Source: Pseudomonadota bacterium
GTDB taxonomy: Bacteria; Myxococcota; UBA9042; PHBI01
NCBI GenBank assembly: GCA_005772945.1
Contig: SXIE01000358.1
Coordinates: forward strand, 1 to 16,972
Direction: 5' to 3'
DNA length: 16,972 nt
In this document: piece by piece, positions 1 through 7,878 of the stretch
Position numbering within the stretch: position 1 is the first letter of the stretch
Layout of the letters: each line of letters opens with the position of its first letter
Notes under the pieces: generated by a model
The model's input: the letters and a program-made list of their open reading frames with translations, nothing else
What the model was told of the DNA's origin: nothing
Database searches by the model: none
Translations under genes and position numbers: made by a program

Positions 1-120
1 CACCTCACACGCCGCCAAGGACCGCGCGCAAGATACCGCGGGGTCCGAAAGAACGTCTTCGACTTACGCCGCACCGCCGCGGTCGAGAACCTGATCACGG
101 CCGACAGGCTCGCTTCCTAG
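1..120 (+). CDS. C-terminal tail of a probable DDE transposase (5' end outside the window)
   Basis: The frame that opens at base 1 stays open for 39 codons and stops at TAG 118-120. Its end reads ARYRGVRKNVFDLRRTAAVE followed by NLITADRLAS. The pattern ARYRG-x-RKN-x-FDLRR-x-AAV-x-NL resembles, from memory, the C-terminus of IS-family DDE transposases, where a basic ARYRG segment precedes a final helix. The catalytic residues would lie to the left of the window. The LRR gene starts 40 bases downstream, so an IS right end would be expected in about 121-150, but I could not identify a terminal repeat there. It could be an intact insertion sequence or a remnant. The family call rests only on this short tail. 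Confidence 0.5.
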   Translation, partial: HLTRRQGPRARYRGVRKNVFDLRRTAAVENLITADRLAS

Positions 121-160
121 ATTCTGTTCGGTGTTCTAGTCCCCTTCGAGGAGGCACCCC

Positions 161-691
161 ATGGTCAGCGAGCTCGACGACCCGATCTTCCGCCGCGTCG
201 AACCTCACGCGTTGCGCGCGGACGTACCGTCCGAGGAGGGCCTCGCGGGCGTTCCCGCCGACGTCGAGTTCCTGGATTGCGAGGACGTGGCCCTCGCGAA
301 TGTGACGCCACTCTTGGGCTTCTCGCGCCTGCGCGTCCTGAACGTGTCGAGCACGGGGATCGCCTCGCTCGCGGGCCTCGAGCGACTTACCGCGCTCGAG
401 ATCCTGTACGCCGACTTCGGTCGGTTTGCGACGCTCGAACCGCTCGCGCGGCTCGGGGGTCTGCGGGCGCTCGATGTCTCGTGCAACGGTGCCGAGCGGC
501 TGGCGCTCGAGCCACTCAGCGCGTGCACGCGCCTCGAGCGACTCTACCTGGCGCACTGCCCGATCGCCTCGATCGCGCCGATCATGCACCTGCCCGCGCT
601 GCGCCTCCTGAGCATCGCGGGGACGTTGGTGCCCGACGAGGAGATCGACCAGTTTCGGGCGCAGCATCCCGCGTGCGAGATCTGGCCGTAA
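161..691 (+). CDS. Leucine-rich-repeat protein, SDS22-like, 176 aa
   Basis: This is a short solenoid protein that probably serves as a protein-binding scaffold. From about residue 33 to 165 it consists of LRR units of the pattern L-x-x-L-x-L, for example LGFSRLRVLNVSSTGIASLA, LTALEILYADF, LGGLRALDVSCN, CTRLERLYLAHC and LPALRLLSIAGT. It ends with VPDEEIDQFRAQHPACEI, the usual capping segment of bacterial SDS22-type LRR proteins (GT-x-V-x-DEEI...P-x-C-x-I). There is no signal peptide or membrane segment, so it is probably cytoplasmic. The ATG at 161 follows GAGGAGG (148-154) at a spacing of six. Its stop (689-691) is separated by two bases from the stop of the convergent minus-strand gene, so there is no room for a separate terminator. 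The partner is unknown. Confidence 0.85.
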   Translation: MVSELDDPIFRRVEPHALRADVPSEEGLAGVPADVEFLDCEDVALANVTPLLGFSRLRVLNVSSTGIASLAGLERLTALEILYADFGRFATLEPLARLGGLRALDVSCNGAERLALEPLSACTRLERLYLAHCPIASIAPIMHLPALRLLSIAGTLVPDEEIDQFRAQHPACEIWP

Positions 692-693
692 TG

Positions 694-912
694 TCAGGTC
701 GGCGGCTCGGTCGTCTTGCCAAGCTTGCGCGCGACGGCCGTGCGAGCGCTCTGCACGAGCGCTCGGATGAACGCGCGCGCGTCGTCGGGCCCGACGCGGA
801 TCACCATCGGCAGGAACCCCTTCACGCGTCCCTCGAGGACGACCTCGCGCCCCTCGAGGCGGATCGAGACGACCTCGGCATCGGCCGTCAGGAACTTGCT
901 CTCGATCTTCAT
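694..912 (-). CDS. Small conserved-looking protein, 72 aa, last gene of the redox cluster
   Basis: I do not recognise this protein. It begins MKIESKFLTADAEV and ends KLGKTTEPPT. The first half has short alternating hydrophobic stretches that look like beta strands (EVVSIRLEGREVVLEGRV). The second half looks like one amphipathic helix (DDARAFIRALVQSARTAVAR). It has no signal peptide, cysteines or transmembrane segment. The start is supported by GGAGGGG seven bases upstream and by a 4-base ATGA overlap (909-912) with the stop of the CoxG-like gene, which suggests translational coupling and a shared task. By position it may be a partner or stabiliser of the SRPBCC protein or the flavoenzymes; this is inference. 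It converges on the LRR gene with a gap of only two bases. Confidence 0.75.
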   Translation of the reverse strand: MKIESKFLTADAEVVSIRLEGREVVLEGRVKGFLPMVIRVGPDDARAFIRALVQSARTAVARKLGKTTEPPT

Positions 913-1634
913 CGGCGCCCCTCCACCAGGCGCCACAGGCGCTCGACGACGGCCTCGACGAGACGCCAGAAGAGCGGCGTCTGCGACTTCCGTTTCCACG
1001 CGGCCACGCGCGGCGGCGGCGCAGTCGGGGCGATCGTCGCGGCCGCGGCCGGTGGTTCCGTCGGCGCCGGACCCGACGGCGTGAGCGCGTCGACGGCCGT
1101 CGCAGCCGCAGCCGGGGCGATCGCGCGGCCCGCGGGCAGCGGCGCCTCGAGCGTCGTCCGCAGGTTCTCGGCGAACTCGCGCATCATGCCGGGGGCTTTC
1201 GTCTTGAGGATCGAATCGTAGATCCGCCGGAGGCGCCCGTCCGCCTCGACGCTCGCTTCGTAGATGACGGCGGTCATCCCTTCGCTGGCGCCCGGTCGTA
1301 GATCGAGATGGAGATCGAGGCGCCCGACCGAGTCCGCCTGGATCTCGCGCAGCTCCTTCTTCGCGAGCTGCTCGACGACGGTCTCGCCGAGGTATGAAAC
1401 GCCGACCGCCTTGAGGCACGACATCGGCTTCTGCTCGGTGACCTCGAGGACGATGCGGCTGGAGATCGGCAGCGCGCCGAGCTTGACGACCACCCGCGCG
1501 AGGACGCGGTCGCCCTGGATCTCGACCTCCTCGACGCTGGGAATCAGGCGCGCGACGTCGTCGAAGCGCGTGAAGAGCTCCCAAGCCCGCTCCGGCGTAC
1601 AGCGCACCTCGACCCGTCCATCGATCCGCGGCAT
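909..1634 (-). CDS. CoxG-like SRPBCC (START-fold) protein with C-terminal amphipathic tail, 241 aa
   Basis: Residues 1-155 match the CoxG/SRPBCC pattern: an opening strand GRVEVRCTPERAWELFTRFD, then IPSVEEVEI, VKLGALPISSRIVLEVTEQK, a central GVSYLGE, then TAVIYEASVEADGRLRRIYDS and a closing helix. Proteins of this fold have a deep hydrophobic cavity for lipids, quinones or polyketides. CoxG proteins are named from CO dehydrogenase clusters, but no cox structural genes occur here. A Pro/Ala-rich linker (about 165-205) leads to a basic amphipathic helix (LFWRLVEAVVERLWRLVEG) that could bind the membrane, as in CoxG. The ATG follows AAGGAG at a good distance. It lies 30 bases after the second FAD oxidoreductase and overlaps the next small gene by ATGA. 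I infer a carrier or presenter of a hydrophobic substrate for the flavoenzymes. Confidence 0.8.
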   Translation of the reverse strand: MPRIDGRVEVRCTPERAWELFTRFDDVARLIPSVEEVEIQGDRVLARVVVKLGALPISSRIVLEVTEQKPMSCLKAVGVSYLGETVVEQLAKKELREIQADSVGRLDLHLDLRPGASEGMTAVIYEASVEADGRLRRIYDSILKTKAPGMMREFAENLRTTLEAPLPAGRAIAPAAAATAVDALTPSGPAPTEPPAAAATIAPTAPPPRVAAWKRKSQTPLFWRLVEAVVERLWRLVEGRR

Positions 1635-1664
1635 GGCACTCTCCTTCTTGTCACTCTCACATTG

Positions 1665-3263
1665 TCACTCCCACCAGCGCTTCATGCCGAGGTCGCCCAA
1701 GACGACCCCCGCCGCGATGAAGCCGCACGCGCCCAGGATCCCGCCGCCCGGATGCATCGAGCCGCCCGCGAGGTAGAGGCCCTCGACCGGCGTGCGCCCG
1801 CTTGAAAGCTCGGGTAGCGGCCGGAAGGCCTCGATCTGATCGAGGCTCGTACGCCCGTGGAAGACGCCTCCCATCGGCATGCTCTTCAGCTTCCGAAAGA
1901 CGTCGAGCGGATGCAGGATCCGCATCCCGAGGATATTGTCGGCTGTCATATTCGGGGCGGCCTCGCGCCAGACCTCGAGACAGCGCGCGGCATACGCGGG
2001 ACCAAATTCATCCCAGGCCTCGGGGCCTCCCTGCGCGAGGGCATACGGCGCCGGCGCCCAACAGAAGGCCGTGTGATGCCCGGCCGGGGCTTGCGACGGG
2101 TCGTGCAGCGACGGGGTGCACGCATAGAGGCGCGGCGGATCGGGCGCCCGCCCCTCGCGAACGTCGCCAAAGAGCGCCCGGAAATCGGCGAGGCCCTCGA
2201 AGCCGATGCCGACCTTGAACGCGCGATCGATATCGGGATCGAATTTGGCGGCGCGGTAGTGCGGCGGCTCGCGCAAGGCGAGGTGCACGCCGAAGAGCGA
2301 GAACTCGTCGAGCTTGAAGCCGCGTACGCGCTGAACGAACCCGGGATCGAGCTTGGCGTCGCTCAGCAACTCCAAAAACGTCTGCGGAAAATCGATCGCG
2401 CTGATGACCGCTTTCTTGGCGAAGATCCGCTCACCGCTCGCGAGCCGGACGCCGGTCGCGCGCGTGCCGTCGACGAGGATCTGGCTGACCTCGCGCGTGC
2501 CGCGCACCTTCACCTGCGCTGACAACGCGGCCCGCCAGAGGCCATGCGCCACGACATGCGAGCCGCCGCGCGCGAGGTGCGAGCGCTCGACCTGCGTGAC
2601 GACGAGCGGCACGAGCATGCCGAGCCCGGCATAGTCGGTCACGACGCCGCGCGGGATCGCGAGCTGGAAGAGCGCCGCCGCGCGCGTCGCCTCGTGCTCG
2701 AAGTGCTCGGTCACGACATCGGCCGGCGTACAGCGCGAGAGGCGCAGATACGACATCCCCTCGCGCGACTTCTCGAGCGCCATCGCGTGCTCGGACGGCA
2801 GCGGCGGCTGCGCATACAAGGCGGGGATGACGAGCGTCTCCATGAAGTCGTGGAAGTCGTCGTCCATCTGCGCCCAGGCGTCGGAATCGCGTGCCGAGAA
2901 GCGCCGGATCGAGGCGAGGGTCTTGTCGCGATCGGTGTGGACCGTGAGCGCGCGGCCGTCGCCGAGGACCATGCCGACCTGCACGGGCGGCAGGATGTAG
3001 TCGACGCCGTGCTTCTTCAGATCGAGGTCACGCATGGCCGGCATGTGCTCGGCCGCGTCGTGAAAGACGGAGTGCAGGTTGTGGTAGAAGCCGGGGACGG
3101 TCGACTCCTCGGTCGAGAGGCCGCCGCCGATCTCGAGGCGGCGCTCGAAGATGCAGACCGAGAGGCCCGCGCGGGCCAGGTAATTGGCGGCGATGAGGCC
3201 ATTGTGACCGCCGCCGATGACGATGACGTCGAAGGTCGGTTCGCGCGCTGGCGGGGTGCTCAT
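1665..3263 (-). CDS. FAD-dependent oxidoreductase, CrtI/CrtO/PYROXD2-like (second of tandem pair), 532 aa
   Basis: The N-terminus carries a Rossmann FAD motif, FDVIVIGGGHNGL (residues 11-23), with the ribose-binding Glu in FERR and then GGGLSTEE. The C-terminus has the family's second flavin motif, VEGLYLAGGSMHPGGGILGA. The length and GGGHNGL motif fit COG1233 oxidoreductases (phytoene desaturase, carotenoid ketolase CrtO and PYROXD2). The substrate cannot be read from sequence, but this family usually handles long hydrophobic or polyprenyl molecules. It has no signal peptide. The start is supported by AAGGAGGT about seven bases upstream and by the ATGA overlap (3260-3263) with the stop of its paralogue. 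Several segments match that paralogue closely (ARAGL, STEEST-x-PGF, HNLHS, EPPHY-x-AAKF), so the pair arose by duplication and then diverged. No carotenoid synthesis gene lies nearby. Confidence 0.85.
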   Translation of the reverse strand: MSTPPAREPTFDVIVIGGGHNGLIAANYLARAGLSVCIFERRLEIGGGLSTEESTVPGFYHNLHSVFHDAAEHMPAMRDLDLKKHGVDYILPPVQVGMVLGDGRALTVHTDRDKTLASIRRFSARDSDAWAQMDDDFHDFMETLVIPALYAQPPLPSEHAMALEKSREGMSYLRLSRCTPADVVTEHFEHEATRAAALFQLAIPRGVVTDYAGLGMLVPLVVTQVERSHLARGGSHVVAHGLWRAALSAQVKVRGTREVSQILVDGTRATGVRLASGERIFAKKAVISAIDFPQTFLELLSDAKLDPGFVQRVRGFKLDEFSLFGVHLALREPPHYRAAKFDPDIDRAFKVGIGFEGLADFRALFGDVREGRAPDPPRLYACTPSLHDPSQAPAGHHTAFCWAPAPYALAQGGPEAWDEFGPAYAARCLEVWREAAPNMTADNILGMRILHPLDVFRKLKSMPMGGVFHGRTSLDQIEAFRPLPELSSGRTPVEGLYLAGGSMHPGGGILGACGFIAAGVVLGDLGMKRWWE

Positions 3264-4909
3264 CGGACACCTCCTTGGCGGGCGCGGACGGCGGCGACGA
3301 GGTCCTTGCGGGCGGCATCCCAGAACTTGGTCGTGAGCTTGAGACGCGGCGCGAGATCGAAGTCCTCGGCGAGCGCCTGGATGCAGTTGTAGGCGGGCGC
3401 AGCGAGGATCCCGCCGTGCGGGTACGCGGCCGCGCCGCCGAGGTAGAGGCCCTTGATCGGCGTCCGCAGGTCGGCCGTGTCGGGGACGGGGCGACCCTTC
3501 GCGAGCTGGTCGGCGCTGACGGCGGCGCAGTGGAAACCGCCGCGGCGCATGTTGATCATCTTGCGCACGATGTCGTGCGGCGAATACGCGTAGACGCCGA
3601 GGATCGTCTTCGCCGTGAGGTTCGGGGCGTACGTGCGCCACTCGGCGAGGCAGCGCTCGGCGTAGTCCTTCTTGAGCGTGTCCCAGACGGCCGGGTCGTC
3701 GCCGCCTGGGGCGAACGGAACGAACTGCCAGAGGAGGCCCGTATGCTTGCCTGGCGGTGCAAGGGTCGGGTCGAAGAGGGTGTTGACGCCGACCTCGAGG
3801 CGCGGCGTTTTCGGGAGCTCGTTCCGGTCGAGCTCCTCGAGGTGCTCGATGAGATCCTCGGGCGTCTCGTAGCCGACGTTCACATTGAAGGTGCGGTCCA
3901 GATCCGGATTGAACTTCGCGGCCGCGTAGTGCGGCGGCTCGGCGAGGGCGACGTGGACGCCGAGGAGCACATCGCCGTGACCGTAGCGAATGGCGCGCAC
4001 GCGGTCGCCCATGCCGGCGGGGAGGTCGGCGGGGTCGAGCATGTGAAGAAACGTCTGCTCGGCGTCGACGGTCGAGATGACGGCCATGCGTGCGCCGATC
4101 TGCGTCCCGTCGGCGAGCGCGACACCGGTCGCGCGACCGCCCGTATGAAGGATCCGCGAGACGTGGCAGAGCTCGCGCAGATCGCCGCCGGACGAGACGA
4201 AGATGGCGCCGAGCACATGCGCGAGGTGATGCGAGCCGCCGCGGCAGAGCTGCCAGTTCGTGGCGTAGCCGAGGAAGGCGGCGCCCAGACCCGCGGTCTG
4301 CGGCAGGCGCACGTCCCAGCCGCCGACGGCCATGTGAAAGAGGAGCAACGCCTGGACGTGCGGGTTCTCGAAGCGACTGCGCACGAACTCGAGCGCGGTG
4401 AGGTTCTGCAGGTCCTGCCCGAACCAGGCGTGGACGCGCTCGGCGACGACGTCTTGCGCGACCTTGCCGACCAGCGGCGGGCCGTAGCCGACCGCCATGA
4501 GGTCCTCGATGTGAGTGCTGAGCTGGCCGCGCAGCTCGAGCCAGGCCTCCGCGTCGTGCTTCGAGAAGCGCGCGATCTGCTCGTAGGACTTCAGCTCGTC
4601 GACGTAGAGGACGAGCGCGCGCCCGTCGCGCAGCGGCATCCCGAGGTTTGCTTCGGGATGCAAATATTCGATGCCATGGCCTGGCAGATCGAGGTCCGAC
4701 CAAGGCGGGAAGAACGGCATCGCCCCGTGGAAGTTCGAGTGCAGGTTGTGCATGAAGCCGGGGATCGTCGACTCCTCGGTCGAGAGCCCGCCGCCGAATT
4801 CACCGCGCCGCTCGAGGAGGAGAACGTCGAGACCCGCCCGCGCGAGATAGCAGCCGATCGAGAGACCGTTGTGCCCACCGCCGACGATGACGACGTCGTG
4901 TACTTCCAT
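3260..4909 (-). CDS. FAD-dependent oxidoreductase, CrtI/CrtO/PYROXD2-like (first of tandem pair), 549 aa
   Basis: This is a flavoenzyme of the same family as the downstream gene. VHDVVIVGGGHNGL (residues 3-16) is the dinucleotide-binding loop, the Glu in LLLERR binds the adenosine ribose, and GGGLSTEEST follows. Near the C-terminus KGLYLGGAAAYPHGGILAAP forms the second FAD contact. Other segments shared with the paralogue are HNLHSNFHG and EPPHYAAAKFNPDLDR. The reading frame is open far upstream, but MEVHDVV is chosen because GGGAGGG precedes it and the Rossmann strand starts immediately after it. The phosphoribosyltransferase gene ends 145 bases upstream on the same strand, so they may be cotranscribed. 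The reaction is unknown. A dehydrogenase, desaturase or isomerase acting on a membrane lipid or isoprenoid is plausible. Confidence 0.85.
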   Translation of the reverse strand: MEVHDVVIVGGGHNGLSIGCYLARAGLDVLLLERRGEFGGGLSTEESTIPGFMHNLHSNFHGAMPFFPPWSDLDLPGHGIEYLHPEANLGMPLRDGRALVLYVDELKSYEQIARFSKHDAEAWLELRGQLSTHIEDLMAVGYGPPLVGKVAQDVVAERVHAWFGQDLQNLTALEFVRSRFENPHVQALLLFHMAVGGWDVRLPQTAGLGAAFLGYATNWQLCRGGSHHLAHVLGAIFVSSGGDLRELCHVSRILHTGGRATGVALADGTQIGARMAVISTVDAEQTFLHMLDPADLPAGMGDRVRAIRYGHGDVLLGVHVALAEPPHYAAAKFNPDLDRTFNVNVGYETPEDLIEHLEELDRNELPKTPRLEVGVNTLFDPTLAPPGKHTGLLWQFVPFAPGGDDPAVWDTLKKDYAERCLAEWRTYAPNLTAKTILGVYAYSPHDIVRKMINMRRGGFHCAAVSADQLAKGRPVPDTADLRTPIKGLYLGGAAAYPHGGILAAPAYNCIQALAEDFDLAPRLKLTTKFWDAARKDLVAAVRARQGGVR

Positions 4910-5054
4910 GCGACCCTCCCACCGGGGGCACGTTACGCCGGTTTCGCGGCGCCCCGCAAAGCGGGCACGGTCGCACAGGGCAAGGAGATGCGGCGATCGC
5001 AGGATATCTAAGGAGGTCGGCCGCAACGGCGGTTCGGTCGCCCTTCGCGCACGC

Positions 5055-5738
5055 TCAGGGGCTGGTCCTCCGACGCGGTGCCCACTTGAGGAGATGCTCG
5101 ATCTCGGTGTCCGAAATCGGGTCGAAGGAATCGCCGATGAGCCCCACCGCACGCAGCGGGTCCGACGCCGACAGGCACACGAGCTTGTCGACCTGGTGCC
5201 GCACGTCGCTTGAGAGGCCGGGCGCCGCGACGGGCATGGCGAGCACGAGGTGGGCGGGGGCGAGCTCGCGGAGCGCCCGGATGGCGACCCGCAGCGTGGC
5301 GTTGGTCGCGAGCCCATCGTCGACGACGATGACGGTCTTCTTGAAGACGCCGAGCATGGGACGGTCGCCGCGGTAGGCGCGCTCGCATCGCTCGAGCTCG
5401 CGCTCTTCGCCCGCGCGCACAAGGTCCACCTCGCGCCGGGTGAGCCCGAGGTACGCGATGAGATCTTCGTTGAGCACCATCGTGCCACCGGACGCGATAA
5501 CGCCGATGGACAGCTCCGGGGTTCCGGGGGCCCCGAGCGTGCGCACGACGAAGACGTCCATCGGTACGCGCAGCGCGCGCGCGATGTCGAAGGCGATGAG
5601 CGCCCCGCCGCGCCCGAGCGCGAGCACCACGACGTCGTCGCGGTCCCGGTAGGTGCCGAGGCGCGCGGCGAGCGCGTGTCCGAGGCTTGCGTGAGCGGGC
5701 AACCCGCCGACCTTGCCGCCGAAACCTGGGCCTTCCAT
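5055..5738 (-). CDS. Phosphoribosyltransferase-domain protein, 227 aa
   Basis: This is a type I PRTase fold. The diagnostic 13-residue PRPP loop is present as VIVVDDGLATNATL (residues 136-149), and the pyrophosphate loop as LALGRGG (39-45). The product resembles the stand-alone predicted phosphoribosyltransferases (COG1926 type), including segments such as MDVFVVRTLGAPG and ELSIGVIASGG. The base acceptor is not predictable, and these proteins are not known purine or pyrimidine salvage enzymes. The frame is open further upstream (to 5957), but that extension is Arg/Ala-rich low complexity. MEGPGFGG has GGAGGG four bases in front, so it is preferred. It faces the phosphatase gene across a 361-base divergent region and precedes the flavoenzyme pair by 145 bases. 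Its link with those enzymes is by position only. Confidence 0.85.
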   Translation of the reverse strand: MEGPGFGGKVGGLPAHASLGHALAARLGTYRDRDDVVVLALGRGGALIAFDIARALRVPMDVFVVRTLGAPGTPELSIGVIASGGTMVLNEDLIAYLGLTRREVDLVRAGEERELERCERAYRGDRPMLGVFKKTVIVVDDGLATNATLRVAIRALRELAPAHLVLAMPVAAPGLSSDVRHQVDKLVCLSASDPLRAVGLIGDSFDPISDTEIEHLLKWAPRRRTSP

Positions 5739-6099
5739 CTTGCCCTCCGCGGACTCGCCCACAGCGCGGCCCGCATCCGGATTCGGTGCAGCGCGCATGC
5801 CACGTGCGCCGTGGCTCGGTTGCCGCGGGAATGGCCGCCGGAGTCGCGTCGGCACCTGCGGCGCGCAGGCGAAAGCCCGTGCGCGCGCAGATTCCGCGCC
5901 CCGGCGCCGTTCGCGCGCCCCCCGCTCGGCCCAAACCGAAACACCCGCGTGGATCAAGAAGGGCGCCCGCGGCGCTACGACGCCGTTGGGGCCCCGTCAC
6001 GACCACCCTGACTGCCAGCCTGCAGGGGGAAACCGCACTTCCGCGCGAGCCAAGCCCGCTCGCATCTGCTATGCGCTACGAAAGGAGGTGTTCGAAGCC
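5739..6099. other. Divergent intergenic region between phosphoribosyltransferase and phosphatase genes
   Basis: This 361-base stretch must hold the promoters for both divergent genes. I could not pick a convincing -35/-10 or sigma-54 pair. A short inverted repeat, GCCACG-5-CGTGGC (5799-5815), is the only clear symmetric element and might be an operator. Frames are open through it on both strands, but they read as Arg/Ala-rich low complexity without a ribosome binding site. The right end holds the strong ribosome binding site of the phosphatase gene. Confidence 0.5.
6081..6090 (+). promoter_or_regulatory. Ribosome binding site that fixes the phosphatase start
   Basis: AAAGGAGGTG is a near-perfect anti-16S match just upstream of the ATG at 6100. 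The frame is open several hundred bases further upstream, so this site decides the start. Confidence 0.8.
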
Positions 6100-7773
6100 A
6101 TGTTGACCTTCAGCGCTGACCCGGCCGAGGCCCTTCGCGAGATGGAGGCCGTGCTCTACTACCTCACAGCCTTCGGCTACATCGATGGCCAGTTCGATAG
6201 CAGCGAGAAAGAGTACATCGAGGAGTTCATCCTCACGCTTGCCGAATCGTACGAGACCGACACCGTGACGCCGGCGGGACGAGCGCGCCGCGCCGCGCTC
6301 ATCGACAAGCTCGACCGCAGGTTCCAGCGGATCGACGGCGAGCTGGCGGCCATGTGGGACGAGCCCACGGCCGAGGGCGAGCGCGCGCCGACCTTCGTAC
6401 GCAACCGCATGAAGCTGCGTTGTTACGAGATCCTCGAGAGCTTCCCCGAGGGCGCCTACAAGGCCCTGATGAACGCCGTCGACGAGTTGCTCATGGCCGA
6501 CGGCGTCGCGGACCCCGAGGAGGTCGAGTTTCGCGACGAGCTCCTGTCCATCATGGCGGGCACCCACACGAGCGGGACGCCGGCGCACGCCGAAGGCGAC
6601 CGCGGCCACTGGGGGAACTACATCGTCGTCCACGAGCAGGTCGGCCGCCCGCAGACCAGCGGCAACCACCCGATGCTCACGCGGCTCGAGCGCCACTTCG
6701 CGCCCGAGCCCGACGTGCTGAGGCGCCAGCTCAGTGCCGACCTGGAGCGCGTCAACAAGGTCATGAAGATCTGGGAGCAGCAGCGGCAGGGCAACCGCGG
6801 CACGCTCGGGGGTCACCAGATGGTGCAGGAGCTCGCCGGTCGCGAGGCCTTCCTCGACGGCTGGGTGCACGTCATCCCGCCGACGCGCCCCGCCGGCTAT
6901 GACATCACGGTGCTGGGCGACCTGCACGGCTGCTACAGCTGCCTCAAGGCGGCGCTGCTCCAGTCCGAATTCCTGACCAAGGTCGAGAGGTTCACGAAGT
7001 CGCCCGCGCACCACCCCGAGCCGCTCCTGGTCTTCCTCGGCGACTCCATCGACCGCGGGATCTTCAGCTTCGAGGGCGTCATGCGTGCGGTGCTCGGTCT
7101 CATGACGCTCGCGCCGCGCCACGTCATCGTGCTCCGCGGCAACCACGAGCACTTCCTCGAGAAAGACGGCGCGGTGTACCCCGGCGTCAGGCCCGCCGAG
7201 GGCATGGACAGCCTCAAGGGCCGCGCGCCGGTCGAGGTGCTCCAGTCCTACCGGCAGCTCTTCGAGGCCATGCCGGCGATGCTCTTCTTCGACGACATCC
7301 TGATGGTTCACGCCGGCATCCCGCGCGACTCGACCATCCGCGAGGACTACCAGGACCTGTCGAGCCTCAACGAGCCGCACATCCGCCACCAGATGATGTG
7401 GAGCGACCCGTCGAGCGCCGACTACGTGCCCGAGGAGCTGCAGGAAGGGACGAACCGCTTCGCCTTCGGGCGCGAGCAGGCCCGCGAGTTCATGCACCGC
7501 ATGGGTGTCAGGACCCTCATCCGCGGCCATGAGAAGGTCGACGTGGGCTACCTCGTCGGCTACAACGAGCCCGACCTGCGGCTCATCACGCTCTTCAGCG
7601 CCGGCGGCGCCAACAACCTCGACCTGCCCGAGCGCTCGAGCTACCGCAACGTGACTCCGACCGCGCTGACGATCCGCTACCGCGAGGGGCGCACCGACAT
7701 CGAGCCCTGGGTCATCGACTACGAGAGCTACAACAATTCCGAGATGAACGAGTTCTTCAACGTCGAGCCGTGA
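6100..7773 (+). CDS. TerB-like domain fused to a PPP-family metallophosphatase, 557 aa
   Basis: The C-terminal half is a calcineurin-like protein phosphatase with all metal and phosphate motifs: GDLHG (273-277), GDSIDRG (314-320), RGNHE (346-350), HAGI (404-407) and RGHE (475-478). WSDP (434-437) is typical of PPP Ser/Thr phosphatases. Such enzymes hydrolyse phospho-Ser/Thr with a di-metal centre. The N-terminal part, about residues 10-155, is helical with two acidic half-repeats, FGYIDGQFDSSEKEYI and LLMADGVADPEEVEFRDELL. These match the DG...E-E pattern of TerB-like domains, which are linked to tellurite or stress proteins and may bind metal. A linker of about 110 residues joins the halves. 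It has no signal peptide, so it is probably cytoplasmic. It probably reverses Ser/Thr kinase signalling. The gene stands alone on its strand, with a structured repeat 15 bases beyond the stop. Confidence 0.9.
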   Translation: MLTFSADPAEALREMEAVLYYLTAFGYIDGQFDSSEKEYIEEFILTLAESYETDTVTPAGRARRAALIDKLDRRFQRIDGELAAMWDEPTAEGERAPTFVRNRMKLRCYEILESFPEGAYKALMNAVDELLMADGVADPEEVEFRDELLSIMAGTHTSGTPAHAEGDRGHWGNYIVVHEQVGRPQTSGNHPMLTRLERHFAPEPDVLRRQLSADLERVNKVMKIWEQQRQGNRGTLGGHQMVQELAGREAFLDGWVHVIPPTRPAGYDITVLGDLHGCYSCLKAALLQSEFLTKVERFTKSPAHHPEPLLVFLGDSIDRGIFSFEGVMRAVLGLMTLAPRHVIVLRGNHEHFLEKDGAVYPGVRPAEGMDSLKGRAPVEVLQSYRQLFEAMPAMLFFDDILMVHAGIPRDSTIREDYQDLSSLNEPHIRHQMMWSDPSSADYVPEELQEGTNRFAFGREQAREFMHRMGVRTLIRGHEKVDVGYLVGYNEPDLRLITLFSAGGANNLDLPERSSYRNVTPTALTIRYREGRTDIEPWVIDYESYNNSEMNEFFNVEP

Positions 7774-7787
7774 GCCGGTCGTTCGTG

Positions 7788-7878
7788 CCCAAAACCATGT
7801 GCAATCGAGTTGCATCTTCTCCTAGACTCGGCTCTACGCGCGGTCCCGCGCCACTTTGAACGTCGACGTTCAAAGCCT
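7788..7878 (+). repeat. Structured 91-bp dispersed repeat, copy 1
   Basis: This element recurs in the same orientation at 12966-13056 with 85 of 91 positions identical by my alignment and no gaps. It contains a stem TGCAA-TCGAG-TTGCA (7800-7814) and a perfect 22-bp palindrome (7854-7875, half-site CTTTGAACGTC). It begins 15 bases after the phosphatase stop and ends about 100 bases before the stop of the convergent nucleotidyltransferase gene. It could serve as a bidirectional transcript end, a protein-binding site or a REP/MITE-like element. There is no T-run, so a standard intrinsic terminator is less likely. Confidence 0.9.

Noticed and set aside
909..1634. Naming the SRPBCC gene coxG as part of a CO dehydrogenase locus
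   Set aside because: No coxL, coxM or coxS-like gene lies in the window, and the neighbours are flavoenzymes.
1665..4909. Naming the twin oxidoreductases as phytoene desaturases (crtI)
   Set aside because: The motifs fit the wider CrtI/CrtO/PYROXD2 family, but no phytoene synthase or other carotenoid gene is nearby, so the substrate is open.
3275..5011. 578-codon + strand frame across the first flavoenzyme
   Set aside because: Low-complexity antisense translation; the minus strand has clear FAD motifs at both ends of the protein.
6076..7815. 579-codon minus-strand frame across the phosphatase
   Set aside because: Antisense to a gene with every PPP motif intact; no recognisable motif of its own.
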